Source of the DNA: Nodularia sp. LEGE 06071
Lineage (GTDB): Bacteria; Cyanobacteriota; Cyanobacteriia; Cyanobacteriales; Nostocaceae
DNA length: 64,000 nt
Direction: 5' to 3'
NCBI RefSeq assembly: GCF_015207755.1
Contig: NZ_JADEWH010000001.1
Span: 1 to 64,000 of the forward strand
Both the position numbers and the translations under genes were made by a program. The first letter of the stretch is position 1, and each line of letters begins with the position of its first letter. The notes beneath the pieces were generated by a model, which saw nothing but the letters and a program-made list of their open reading frames with translations, did not search any database and was not told the DNA's origin. Of this stretch, positions 23,939-33,231 are shown piece by piece.

Positions 23939-24388
23939 GTACATGATCTATCCTTTCAACCAAGCATCAATAGATGATGCTGATTTTTTGTATAGATGAT
24001 TACTAAGAGTTAAACCGCTGCCCTAGTTCCTCGCATCATAAATTAATGTAAACTAATTGATTAAAAATGTGTAATAATTGCCACTTAGCTAATTTTGAGC
24101 TTAAATTAAGCATAAGCACTGTTTGATGTGTTTGCTCGCTGCGGATCATATTTATATAATCAAAGAATATTAGGGTGACATCAGAGATCAGAAAATTCTA
24201 GTTACATATAGCTGGATTTTTGGAAATCAAATCATATAATAACTGTATTCAGTTTTGTGGGATTATAGCAATTCCCATTCAAGTGAGGTACAAGCAGTAA
24301 TAATTAAACGCAGATGGACGCAGATAAACGCAGATAACTTTGTACTGGATTAGACTAGGAAATACTATCATCATAAGGATTGTTCAAG
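23939..24388. other. Gene-poor intergenic stretch
   Basis: 450 AT-rich bases. The only structure seen is a short imperfect repeat of CGCAGATxxACGCAGATAAA at 24307-24337, similar in style to the CTCTGCG-type leader repeats found elsewhere in the window. No gene was recognised. Confidence 0.6.
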
Positions 24389-24718
24389 ATGAATCAGTTG
24401 CAATTAACTTTACTGATTAGCTATTTGTTGATGACTTGCTATTTTTTGATCAATTGGCTCAAATTTTCCCTGAGTCATCCTACTTCCACTGCTGAAGATA
24501 AGTTTTTATCTTTGGTGATGTTTGTAATCACAACTATTTTTTGGCCTGTAGTTATTCTGATGTCTTTATGGGAAATATTCAAGAAACGGCAATTGGAATT
24601 TAGGACGATGATGCCAGTAATTTTTGCCTTGTTTGCCTTTAGTCTTTCATACTATTTAACTTATCTGTATGAACGCGGTTTTTGCTATAACGATTTATTT
24701 TGCTCATTCCCATCTTAA
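24389..24718 (+). CDS. Small integral membrane protein of unknown function
   Basis: A 109-residue protein with three predicted membrane segments (about 5-25, 44-66 and 76-95) and a short Cys-containing end. The start is ATG at 24389; an in-frame TTG at 24380 adds three residues. Thr/Ser-Glu-Asp residues lie between the first two helices and a charged KKRQLEF link between the last two. I recognise no family. Neighbours give no clue. Confidence 0.6.
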   Translation: MNQLQLTLLISYLLMTCYFLINWLKFSLSHPTSTAEDKFLSLVMFVITTIFWPVVILMSLWEIFKKRQLEFRTMMPVIFALFAFSLSYYLTYLYERGFCYNDLFCSFPS

Positions 24719-24867
24719 TTGTGATAAATTTGAGCATATACCCCCTGCATATGTTTCAGCTTTTTCTGTAGAATCATTGCTGGCATTTAATATATAAAAA
24801 TTAAATCATTCCTGACCATAACTATAAACTTTCTATTTTATATTGCATAAACCAAAATTTAAAACCA

Positions 24868-25716
24868 ATGTTGCCCCCATCTTATCAACCAATTAGCCAA
24901 CGTCCGGTTTTAAAATTACCTAATCATGCCAGAGTTGCTGTTTGGGTAGTGATGAATGTAGAACACTTCACCTTTGGGAAACTAGGAACAGCGATTCAAC
25001 CCCACTTAAATAGTCATCCAGAAATTGCTAACTATGCTTGGCGAGACTACGGTAATCGTGTAGGTATATGGCGTTTACTGGAATTATTCGCTGAGTTAGA
25101 AATCCCAGTTACAGCCGCAGTCAACGGCGAAATTTGCACATTTTACCCAGAAATTATGGCAGCTATGCAACAGCATGGTTGGGAAATTATGGCACATGGA
25201 CTGAATAATTCTACTGGGCATAGTGGCATGAATCAAGAAACAGAAAGTGCTATAATTAAACAGACATTAGATTTACTCAGCCAAGCCACAGGGAAAATGC
25301 CCAAAGGCTGGTTAACACCAGGATTTTCCATTACCGAATCAACCTTTGAATTATTGCAGACAGCCGGAATAAGTTACACAGCAGATTGGGTAAACGATGA
25401 CCAACCTTATTGGTATCCTGTAGCAGATGGACGCTTATTAGCAATTCCGTATACCATAGAAGCAAACGACATTAGCTTATGTTTGAGTAACCGATTTTCT
25501 GGGGTAGAATTTGCCCAAGCAATTATTGATCAATTTGAGCAGTTATGGCTAGAGGGAGAAAAGCAACCTCGGTTCATGGCTATTGGCTTACATCCATTTA
25601 TTGTCGGTCAACCACTGAGGTTAAAATATCTCAAACAATGCTTACTTCACATTAAAAATCAACCTCATACCTGGCTAACAACAGGTGAAAGTATTTATCA
25701 ATGGATGGATAAATAG
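24868..25716 (+). CDS. Polysaccharide deacetylase-family protein, PuuE allantoinase-like
   Basis: A 282-residue NodB-fold hydrolase. The N-terminal VAVWVVMNVEHF, WRDYGNRVGIWRLLELF and WEIMAHGLNNS match the PuuE (cofactor-independent allantoinase) subgroup more than peptidoglycan or chitin deacetylases; LTPGFSITE and the late LHPFIVGQP complete the active-site pattern. It would open the allantoin ring to allantoate. The context supports this: AllA-family and xanthine dehydrogenase genes follow on the same strand. No signal peptide. A general amidase on another cyclic ureide is the alternative. Confidence 0.78.
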   Translation: MLPPSYQPISQRPVLKLPNHARVAVWVVMNVEHFTFGKLGTAIQPHLNSHPEIANYAWRDYGNRVGIWRLLELFAELEIPVTAAVNGEICTFYPEIMAAMQQHGWEIMAHGLNNSTGHSGMNQETESAIIKQTLDLLSQATGKMPKGWLTPGFSITESTFELLQTAGISYTADWVNDDQPYWYPVADGRLLAIPYTIEANDISLCLSNRFSGVEFAQAIIDQFEQLWLEGEKQPRFMAIGLHPFIVGQPLRLKYLKQCLLHIKNQPHTWLTTGESIYQWMDK

Positions 25717-25729
25717 ATAATAAAGAAAG

Positions 25730-25762
25730 GCGGGCATCTTTGCCCTCCCCCACAAGATTTAT
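25730..25762. repeat. Dispersed hairpin repeat, copy 2
   Basis: GGCGGGCATCTTTGCCCTCC followed by CCCACAAGATTTAT, nearly identical to 203-236. It lies 14 bases after the stop of the PuuE-like gene, a position fitting a transcription terminator. Confidence 0.6.
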
Positions 25763-25837
25763 AATAATATTTATTAAAATGACAAAGTGCTGTAAATTCT
25801 CTCTGTGTTCTCTGCGTCTCTGTGGTGCGTTAAATCC

Positions 25838-26410
25838 ATGACTATTTCACCCACACAAACCTTAAAAATCCCCGTCATTGATGCTAACTCAGAAAACATT
25901 AAACCCTACGGACATTTATTAGGAGACGACGTTAGCAAACCCGGATTAGGGATTCCATTTTATCAACAAAGAGTCCTCGAAGGTGAAAACATCGACTTTA
26001 GCTATCGAGGTACAGCAACATTCAGAACCGCCAAAATTCTGCCAGGATATCCGCCAATTAACTGGCTAGAAAGACATATATATATGACTCAAATGTTCAT
26101 CGCCTTGGGACAAGCACCATTTATTATGGTTTTAGCACCCCCCAATCATGAAACTGGGGAAAACTTACCCAACATCAATCAAATCCAAGCATTCCGCTTT
26201 CCCCCTGGTCACGGACTATTATTATATATTGGCACATGGCATGATTTTCCCATAGCGTGCGATCGCGCAGTAGTCATCCTGACAGCAAACTCCGATGAAG
26301 TCGTCACCGCCTTAAGCCAAATGCAGACACCAGACGAAATGAATCAAGGCGACGTGTATAAAATCTCCCTCCCCAAAAGATTAAACCTGCAACTCCAACT
26401 AGAAATCTAA
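25838..26410 (+). CDS. Ureidoglycolate lyase family protein (AllA-like, divergent)
   Basis: A 190-residue cupin-type protein. I start at ATG 25838; the frame runs 11 codons further upstream to a GTG, but that part is made of the CTCTGCGTCTCTG repeat. The pattern IKPYGHLLGDD, ATFRTAKILPGYPPINWLERH, TQMFIALGQAPFIMVLAPP and GTWHDFP is that of the AllA family, which releases urea from ureidoglycolate to glyoxylate. It differs from the more typical AllA at 31546-32043, so it may act on a related ureide. It lies between the allantoinase-like and xanthine dehydrogenase genes. Confidence 0.72.
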   Translation: MTISPTQTLKIPVIDANSENIKPYGHLLGDDVSKPGLGIPFYQQRVLEGENIDFSYRGTATFRTAKILPGYPPINWLERHIYMTQMFIALGQAPFIMVLAPPNHETGENLPNINQIQAFRFPPGHGLLLYIGTWHDFPIACDRAVVILTANSDEVVTALSQMQTPDEMNQGDVYKISLPKRLNLQLQLEI

Positions 26411-26449
26411 AACCCTCAGCGTACCTCTGCGTACCTCTGCGTTTAAAAA

Positions 26450-27211
26450 ATGGATTTACCAAACATCGAAACCTACCTACAACCAAACCACATCCAAGAC
26501 ATCCCCAAATGGGAAAAAGGTTGGACTTGGCTAAGTGGAGGAACATGGCTATTTTCCCAACCCCAACCAGATGCAAAAGTTTTAGTAGATACGCAAAATT
26601 TAGGATGGACAGAAATTGAAATTAGCCAAGATTATTTAATTATCGGTGCAACTTGTCCATTAATTAAAATTTTAGAATATCCCTGGTTACCAGAATGGAC
26701 AGCAATCGCAGGATTAAAAACTGCTGTTAATGCACTTGCAGCCTCATTAAAAGTAATTAATATAGCTACAGTCGGAGGTAACATTTGCCTCGCTTTATCT
26801 GTAGGAACCTTAGCACCAGTGATGGTAGCTTTAGATGCAATTTATGAAATTTGGAACTTACAAGGAGAATCATATCAAATTGCCGCCCAAGACTTTCAAC
26901 TAGGAGATAAAAGCACAATTTTAAAACCGGGAGAAATTCTCCGAAGAGTTTTAATTCCCTTACCTAACTTACAATGGAAAGTTAATTATCAACGTTTGAG
27001 TATAGCCACATCTGACCCAGCATTAGCCATTGTAGTGAGTGCGAGTAACAGAGAAAAAGTGCATTATGTGATTGCTGCAAGTGTAGCTGCGCCGCGTTTA
27101 TTAGAAAATGAGGATATAGCAACAGAAACCTTTATTACAGATACAAAAGCTAGTGCAGATTATCGGCGGGAATTAACCAAAGTTTTAATCAAGCGATGCA
27201 AAAACAGTTAA
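26450..27211 (+). CDS. Xanthine dehydrogenase FAD-binding subunit
   Basis: A 253-residue FAD subunit of the molybdenum hydroxylase family (CoxM/XdhB type). The N-terminal WLSGGTWLF is the first FAD loop, and NIATVGGNICLALSVGTLAP the second FAD-binding motif. The C-terminal CO-dehydrogenase flavoprotein-like part is short. It passes electrons from the Fe-S clusters of the next protein to NAD. Its end overlaps the large subunit start by 16 bases, so translation is coupled. The ATG is 6 bases after a CTCTGCG repeat. Confidence 0.85.
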   Translation: MDLPNIETYLQPNHIQDIPKWEKGWTWLSGGTWLFSQPQPDAKVLVDTQNLGWTEIEISQDYLIIGATCPLIKILEYPWLPEWTAIAGLKTAVNALAASLKVINIATVGGNICLALSVGTLAPVMVALDAIYEIWNLQGESYQIAAQDFQLGDKSTILKPGEILRRVLIPLPNLQWKVNYQRLSIATSDPALAIVVSASNREKVHYVIAASVAAPRLLENEDIATETFITDTKASADYRRELTKVLIKRCKNS

Positions 27212-29838
27212 ATTTTCAAGTTAATCAGCAAAGTTATACAGAAAATTGTCATCCGGGAACTAGCCTTTTAAGTTTATTACGTCAATTAGGTTGGTTTGGT
27301 GTACATCGTGTGTGTGATACTGGTGATTGTGGTGCTTGTACTGTTTGGGTAAACGATACACCTATCCATAGTTGCATTTATCCAGCCATGCGAATTGCTG
27401 ATAAATCGGTAACTACTATTGAAGGACTTTTCCAAAACGAAGAACTCGCGCCGATACAGCAAGCTTTTCTGGAATCACAAGGTTTTCAATGTGGTTTCTG
27501 CACTCCGGGAATGATAATGACTGCGGCGAAATTACCCGCATTGTCAGAAGCAGAATTACGTTTAGCTTTAAAAGGAAATCTCTGTCGTTGTACAGGATAT
27601 CAGGCGATTATTGAAAGTATTTTGGCAAGTTATCAACCACAGATGCACAACTCCAACATCAGCGTTTATCCGCGTTCATCGGCGTTTGAAAACTCCTTCA
27701 AATCTGTTGGTAAAAACATTCCTAAACAAGATGGTACAGCAATAGTCACAGGTCAAGCAGCTTATACCGGAGATATCGCCCCACCTGGATTATTGCATCT
27801 CAAGGTATTGCGATCGCCACATCCCCACGCCAGAATTCTCAAAATTCACACAGCACAAGCCAAAACCCTTCCCGGAGTAGTGGCGATTTTCACCCATGAA
27901 GATGTCCCCAGAATACCTTATACTACCGCCGGACACGCCGAACCAGTACCCGATCCTTTAGATCATTATTTGTTAGATCATAAAGTCAGATTTATAGGCG
28001 ATCGCGTTGCTGCTATAGTTGCAGAATCCCCTCATATTGCCGAAAAAGCTAGTGAATTAATTAGCGTCGATTATGAAATTCTTCCCCATGTTATCGACCC
28101 TATCGAAGCTATGAATAGCGGAGTGGTGATTCATGAAGAACCAGAATCATCGCAAATTCCCGATAAAACCCGCAATATTTCCGGACAAATTCTCCTAGAA
28201 TCGGGTGATATAGCCGCAGCATTCGCCGAAGCTGATGTCATTGTCGAAAATACCTTTAATTTACCAGCAGTCCAACACGTTCATCTGGAACCCCATATTA
28301 CTATCAGTTGGCTAGAAGCGGATGGAACATTAGTTGTCCGTTCTAGTACCCAAGTTCCATTTCACTGTCAACGCTTACTCTCTCAAATCTTCAACTTTCC
28401 CCAAGATAAAATCCGCGTTTATAAAGCACAACTAGGCGGTGGCTTTGGAAATAAGCAAGAAATCTTATCAGAAGACCTTTGTGTTTTAGCAACTTTGAAA
28501 ACAGGTAAACCCGTACAATGGGAATTTACTAGAAAAGAAGAATTTACCGCCACAAATAGCCGTCATGCGATGACAATTCGCATCAAAAGCGGTGTCAAAG
28601 CCGATGGTAAAATTATCGCCCAAGATATGGAAATCATTGCTAACACTGGGGCGTATGGTAATCATGGGCAAACAGTGGCGTTTTTAGCAGGATATATTCC
28701 CCTGGGTTTATATCGTTGTCCCAATAAAAGATTAAAGGCTTTTGCAGTTTATACTAATACAATGCCTGCGGGTGCTTTTCGCGGTTATGGTGCAACTCAA
28801 GGAAGCTTCGCAATGGAAAGCCAAATTGATGAAATTGCCCAAAAACTCCAGATTAATCCCAGAGAAATCCGCTTAAAAAACTTAATTCGTCCCGGAGATG
28901 TCATTAGTTTAGGCACGTCCCAAGACCACTTTAACTTAATTGGTAGTTACGCTGTGGAAGAATGCTGGGAAAAAGTCACCCAGTCACTCAACTACATTCC
29001 CAATACACCGCCAATAACAGAAAATTCTCGTCGTCGTGGTGTCGGGTTTGCTGTTTCTATGCAAGGTAGCGGCTTATCTAAAATTCACCTAGCGAGTGTG
29101 AAAATCACAAAATTAGCTGATGGTAAATACGAACTCAGAACCGGTTCCGTAGACGTGGGGACTGGTTCCGACACCACCCTGCGACAAATAGCTGCGGAAG
29201 TTTTAGGTGTTACCGTTGCTGACATCAAGATTATTTCTGGCGACACGCAAAAAACACCCTTTGACGCAGGTTCTTACGCTTCCGCCACAATTTATATTTC
29301 CGGACAAGCCGTAAAACTAGCCGCCGAAAAACTCCTCACCACCAATCAAACCAGCGTGGAACTTGCCTACGCCGCAGACGAATCGACATTAACCTTTGCC
29401 GTGCAAGGTGTACAAGTTGAAGTAGATATAGAAACAGGCAAAGTAGAAATTTTAAAATGCGTCCAAGCCATTGATTTAGGCAAAGCCATCAACCCACGCA
29501 TTTGTGAAGGACAAGCAATTGGGGGAATAGCAATGGGAATTGGCTATGCGTTAACCGAAGAACTGATCTTCAACCAACAAGGAGACATAATTAACCCCAG
29601 CTTAAGAGAGTATATCATACCCAAAGCCGCAGATATACCACCAATAGAAATAATCTTAGTAGAAGCCGCCGATCCCTACGGTCCCTTTGGTGCAAAAGGA
29701 GTCGGAGAAATTACAATTAATTGTACAGCCCCAGCCATAGCGAATGCGATCGCTCATGCCACAGGATGCAGACTGTACCAACTTCCTATGACACCTGAAA
29801 GAGTTTGGCAACAACTTAGGGTAATTCGTAATTCGTAA
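27196..29838 (+). CDS. Xanthine dehydrogenase, fused Fe-S and molybdopterin subunit
   Basis: An 880-residue fusion. Residues 1-75 form a plant-type [2Fe-2S] domain (CDTGDCGACTVW) and about 80-150 the second [2Fe-2S] domain (CGFCTPGMIM...GNLCRCTGYQ). The molybdopterin part has GGGFGNKQ, GAFRGYGATQ and the catalytic Glu region PFGAKGVGE. It oxidises hypoxanthine/xanthine to urate using the FAD subunit. Usually the Fe-S domain is separate or fused with the FAD domain, so this order (Fe-S with Mo) is less common. The last residues VIRNS and the stop come from the TCGTAAT heptamer array, so the natural C-terminus has been replaced or extended. XdhC and a MocA-like gene follow. Confidence 0.9.
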   Translation: MQKQLNFQVNQQSYTENCHPGTSLLSLLRQLGWFGVHRVCDTGDCGACTVWVNDTPIHSCIYPAMRIADKSVTTIEGLFQNEELAPIQQAFLESQGFQCGFCTPGMIMTAAKLPALSEAELRLALKGNLCRCTGYQAIIESILASYQPQMHNSNISVYPRSSAFENSFKSVGKNIPKQDGTAIVTGQAAYTGDIAPPGLLHLKVLRSPHPHARILKIHTAQAKTLPGVVAIFTHEDVPRIPYTTAGHAEPVPDPLDHYLLDHKVRFIGDRVAAIVAESPHIAEKASELISVDYEILPHVIDPIEAMNSGVVIHEEPESSQIPDKTRNISGQILLESGDIAAAFAEADVIVENTFNLPAVQHVHLEPHITISWLEADGTLVVRSSTQVPFHCQRLLSQIFNFPQDKIRVYKAQLGGGFGNKQEILSEDLCVLATLKTGKPVQWEFTRKEEFTATNSRHAMTIRIKSGVKADGKIIAQDMEIIANTGAYGNHGQTVAFLAGYIPLGLYRCPNKRLKAFAVYTNTMPAGAFRGYGATQGSFAMESQIDEIAQKLQINPREIRLKNLIRPGDVISLGTSQDHFNLIGSYAVEECWEKVTQSLNYIPNTPPITENSRRRGVGFAVSMQGSGLSKIHLASVKITKLADGKYELRTGSVDVGTGSDTTLRQIAAEVLGVTVADIKIISGDTQKTPFDAGSYASATIYISGQAVKLAAEKLLTTNQTSVELAYAADESTLTFAVQGVQVEVDIETGKVEILKCVQAIDLGKAINPRICEGQAIGGIAMGIGYALTEELIFNQQGDIINPSLREYIIPKAADIPPIEIILVEAADPYGPFGAKGVGEITINCTAPAIANAIAHATGCRLYQLPMTPERVWQQLRVIRNS

Positions 29839-29868
29839 TTCGTAATTCGTAATTCGTAATTCGTAATT
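29821..29868. repeat. Heptamer array (TCGTAAT)n at the xanthine dehydrogenase stop
   Basis: Nearly seven copies of the same unit as 1-127. The array begins inside the coding region and provides its last five codons and the TAA stop (29836-29838). Confidence 0.95.
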
Positions 29869-29992
29869 AAGAAACGCTATATACATTTCTTTCTTCCTTT
29901 CTTTCTTCCTTCGTGTACTTTGCGTACTTTGCGGTTCGTTTTCTTAATTTCTTCCTCCGTGTCCTCTGCGCCTCTGCGGTTCGATATCATAA

Positions 29993-30943
29993 ATGCTCAA
30001 CTTCTACCAAAAACTAGCAAAAACCTTAAAACAAAATCCCGTAGTCCTAGCCACAGTCACCAGCACCAAAGGTTCAGTACCCAGAGAAGTAGGCGCAAAA
30101 ATGTTCATCAGCGCTGACGGCAAAACCTACGGAACAATTGGCGGTGGCGCAGGAGAAGCCAAAATTTATCAGCAAGCCTTAGAAATACTCCAAACAGGCG
30201 AGAAAAAATTTGTTGAAATCGACTTAACCGGCACACCAGACACTCAAGGCGTATGTGGTGGCACAATGTTGGTATGGCTAGAACTATGGACAGAAAGTGA
30301 AAACTTAAACGTAGTCAACCAAATTATAGATATTTTAACATCTGGGCGATTGCTGGCAATTGTCACCCCATTTAATACAGATGCCAAACCCTACTTAGAA
30401 ACAGCACAAACCCCAACTTTACCACAGTTAAAAAATCATGCGTTAATCGAAACCTTGCTACCACCACCCATACTCTTAATTATTGGTGGGGGACATATAG
30501 GCTTTTACCTAGCACAGGTTGCTAAAATAGCCGGATTTCAAATTATTATACATGATGATCGTCCAGATTTTGCCACTCCAGAAAGATTTCCCGATGCATT
30601 ACTAGTGCTAACCCAACCCATCAACTCAATTGCAGAAATATTAGCAGAAATTCCTAATTTATACGTTGCTTTAGTAACTAGAGGCTATTTACAAGATTTA
30701 GCAGCCTTAGAAATGCTCAGTAATTTACAGCTACAATATATTGGGATGGTAGGTAGCGAGAAACGAGTCCAGACAGTATATAGAAACTTGCAACTAAATC
30801 CTGAGTTTTTACAACAAATATATGCACCAATTGGGTTAGATATTGGGGCTTTAACACCAGAAGAAATAGCTGTGAGTATCTGTGCAGAATTGATTAAAGT
30901 TCGCCGTGGTGGAACAGGAAATTCCTTATCTGCCAAAATGTAA
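29993..30943 (+). CDS. xdhC: XdhC/CoxI-family molybdenum hydroxylase maturation protein
   Basis: A 316-residue XdhC-type chaperone that binds molybdenum cofactor, helps sulfurate it, and inserts it into xanthine dehydrogenase. An N-terminal XdhC part (ATVTSTKGSVPREVGAKMFI, then TIGGGAGEA and GVCGGTM) and a Rossmann-like part (LLIIGGGHIGFYLAQVAKIA, then DDRPDFATPERFP) are both present, ending EIAVSICAELIKVRRGG. It directly follows the enzyme gene, fitting its role. A CTCTGCGCCTCTGCGG repeat lies about 15 bases before the ATG. Confidence 0.88.
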   Translation: MLNFYQKLAKTLKQNPVVLATVTSTKGSVPREVGAKMFISADGKTYGTIGGGAGEAKIYQQALEILQTGEKKFVEIDLTGTPDTQGVCGGTMLVWLELWTESENLNVVNQIIDILTSGRLLAIVTPFNTDAKPYLETAQTPTLPQLKNHALIETLLPPPILLIIGGGHIGFYLAQVAKIAGFQIIIHDDRPDFATPERFPDALLVLTQPINSIAEILAEIPNLYVALVTRGYLQDLAALEMLSNLQLQYIGMVGSEKRVQTVYRNLQLNPEFLQQIYAPIGLDIGALTPEEIAVSICAELIKVRRGGTGNSLSAKM

Positions 30944-30965
30944 GAATATTATATAGAAACTAAAA

Positions 30966-31598
30966 TTGGCAAACTTTGCTATTATTCTTGCTGCGGGTAA
31001 ATCTACGCGCATGGGTACTTGTAAAACATCCCTACCTTGGGGTGAAGGAAAAACTCTCTTAACTTATCAAATGGAACAGTGGTTAAATGTAGGTTTTACG
31101 CCTGTAGTAGTTTTGGGTTCACACAATAGCCAAAGACAAAAAGATTGTCCTTCAAGTACTTTGACTGTGATTAATCCTAATGCTAATTCTGGGAAAACAA
31201 CTTCCATTCTGACAGGTTTACAAAATATTCCCTCAAACTTTGATATTTTAGCAATTTCTGCTGTTGACCAACCCAGGAAATCAGATATTTATCAAAAACT
31301 TATCTCAGGACACAAAACTAATTCAGCATTGATTACCGTACCCATATATCAAGGTAAAATGGGACATCCCATCCTGCTGGGAAATAAAATGCGATCGCAC
31401 TTACAAAATATTTCCGAGAAAACTTTGGGTTTACGTAAATTGATCCAGAATTTTCACGCAGTAATTCATCAAGTTGAATTTGATAATTCTGATATCTTAC
31501 TAGATATTAACACACCGGAAATATATCAAGAGCAACTGTTAAACCTCAAGTCACCATTTCAAACTCTAATTGATGACTCTGGAGAAAATCATGAGTAA
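30966..31598 (+). CDS. MocA-like molybdenum cofactor nucleotidyltransferase
   Basis: A 210-residue MobA/MocA-type nucleotidyltransferase. The signature ILAAGKSTRMGTCKTSLPWG and the middle ISAVDQPR are seen. Such enzymes attach CMP to molybdopterin to make the cytosine dinucleotide form, or serve xanthine-dehydrogenase-family enzymes. It starts with TTG at 30966; no better start is visible, and the Met-to-GKS distance is right for the family. Its 3' end overlaps the convergent allA gene by 53 bases. It is last in the xanthine dehydrogenase operon. Confidence 0.8.
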   Translation: MANFAIILAAGKSTRMGTCKTSLPWGEGKTLLTYQMEQWLNVGFTPVVVLGSHNSQRQKDCPSSTLTVINPNANSGKTTSILTGLQNIPSNFDILAISAVDQPRKSDIYQKLISGHKTNSALITVPIYQGKMGHPILLGNKMRSHLQNISEKTLGLRKLIQNFHAVIHQVEFDNSDILLDINTPEIYQEQLLNLKSPFQTLIDDSGENHE

Positions 31599-32043
31599 AA
31601 TGATCCACCACATTAGTATCAGCAAGTTCTAAATTATAAAAATCCACAAATTCATGCTCAAAATATGGGCCAGCGTGCCAAGTACCTTCATTTAACTTGA
31701 TGAAGCAATTTCCCGGTATGCGGAAAGCTGCAATTTCTGCTAATACTGGTTGATTCAAATCATTATGAGGAGGACAAACCGCAATTAACCAATCCTTTCC
31801 TTCTAGAGAACCTAAACATTGCGTACATTGCAAATGACGAGTAATTTTATTAAACTTCCGCCCGCGCTTTTCTAATCTCATAATATAAAATCGTGGTGTC
31901 CCATTTTGTAGGTTTAATTGGGCATCTTCTGTATCAAAAGTTTTACCATCTTCACTAGCGGAAATTACCTGTCCATAACGTCGAAAATTTTCTGGTGTGA
32001 TCCATTCAGCCTGCAATGGTTGTACTGTCTGTGATGTACTCAT
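31546..32043 (-). CDS. allA: Ureidoglycolate lyase
   Basis: A 165-residue AllA. LQAEWITPENFRRYGQVISA, FYIMRLEKRGRKFNKITRHL, LIAVCPPHNDLNQP, FIKLNEGTWHAGPYFEHE and VDFYNLELADTNVVDH match the family, which converts ureidoglycolate to glyoxylate and urea at the end of purine degradation. It is on the opposite strand from the rest of the purine genes and overlaps the MocA-like gene at the 3' end by 53 bases, tail to tail. A longer AllA-like homologue is at 25838-26410. Confidence 0.88.
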   Translation of the reverse strand: MSTSQTVQPLQAEWITPENFRRYGQVISASEDGKTFDTEDAQLNLQNGTPRFYIMRLEKRGRKFNKITRHLQCTQCLGSLEGKDWLIAVCPPHNDLNQPVLAEIAAFRIPGNCFIKLNEGTWHAGPYFEHEFVDFYNLELADTNVVDHFTHDFLQSHQLEFEMVT

Positions 32044-32133
32044 AAACCTGACTGTTTATATTAATATTGGGATAATTCTAAGATATTATCTTTTTCTGTC
32101 TACTCGCACCCGCACCTGCGATGAGGTTCATCT

Positions 32134-33129
32134 ATGCCAATCTATGTTTACTGGGGTGAGGATGATTTTGCCATTGAAAAAGCAGTTACAATATTACGCG
32201 ATCGCATTCTCGATCCTCTCTGGACAAGTTTTAACTATACATCTTTAACCCCAGACCAACCAGATGCGGCAATTGCAGCTTTAAATCAAGTGATGACACC
32301 CACCTTTGGCGCTGGTGGACGGTTGGTGTGGCTAATCAATACTACCCTCTGTCAGCATTGCCCAGAAAATGTCTTAGCCGAACTGACGCGCACCCTGTCA
32401 GTCATTCCCGAAAACTCCTGGTTATTACTCACCAGCCGCAACAAACCAGATGAACGCCTGAAATCCACCAAATTGCTCAAAAAATCCGCCAATGAATTTC
32501 GAGAATTTCCGCTCATCCCACCCTGGAAAACAGAATTGCTCGTACAGTCAGTTAATCAAGTTGCTCAAACTGTGGGAGTGAAGCTGACTACCCGGACTGC
32601 GGAAATATTAGCAGAAGCAGTCGGTAATGATACACGCCTCCTGTACAATGAAATGGAAAAACTACGTCTTTATACATCGGATAGCGGTAAGCCGTTAGAC
32701 GTAGATACGATGGCAAAATTAGTCAGAAATACTACTCAAAATAGTTTACAATTAGCAGCAGCGATTAGAATGGGAGACACAGCTAAAGCTTTAACTATTT
32801 TGGCTGATCTAATCAACGTTGCCGAACCGGGATTGAAGATAGTTGCTACTCTCATAGGTCAATTTCGTACCTGGTTATTGGTTAAGATTGCTATGGAAAC
32901 TGGGGAACGCAATCCTCAAGCGATCGCCCAATTAGCCGAGGTTAGCAACCCCAAACGTATTTACTTTTTACAGCAAGAAGTCAAATCACTTTCTGTAGAG
33001 CAACTAGTCTCCTGCTTACCACTACTACTAGAGTTAGAAGTCAGCCTCAAGCAAGGATACACTGAAGTATCTGCACTTCAGACCAAAGTAATAGAACTTT
33101 GTCAAGTATGCCAACGGGGCGGATATTAA
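32134..33129 (+). CDS. holA: DNA polymerase III subunit delta
   Basis: A 331-residue clamp-loader delta subunit. The start PIYVYWGEDDFAIEKAV and the LTPDQPDAAIAALNQVMTPT region match the family; domain III spans the end (LLELEVSLKQGYTEVSALQT). It opens the beta sliding clamp during clamp loading. Transcribed divergently from allA with a 90-base gap. Length is normal for cyanobacteria. Confidence 0.9.
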   Translation: MPIYVYWGEDDFAIEKAVTILRDRILDPLWTSFNYTSLTPDQPDAAIAALNQVMTPTFGAGGRLVWLINTTLCQHCPENVLAELTRTLSVIPENSWLLLTSRNKPDERLKSTKLLKKSANEFREFPLIPPWKTELLVQSVNQVAQTVGVKLTTRTAEILAEAVGNDTRLLYNEMEKLRLYTSDSGKPLDVDTMAKLVRNTTQNSLQLAAAIRMGDTAKALTILADLINVAEPGLKIVATLIGQFRTWLLVKIAMETGERNPQAIAQLAEVSNPKRIYFLQQEVKSLSVEQLVSCLPLLLELEVSLKQGYTEVSALQTKVIELCQVCQRGGY

Positions 33130-33231
33130 ATATAAAAATTTAATTCATAGACAGTTCCCTGGAACTTCTCACTCCTAAAATAATTCAAAGCCATTAACAT
33201 CTCCCTACTATCCGTCTGTGTCATCGACTTT

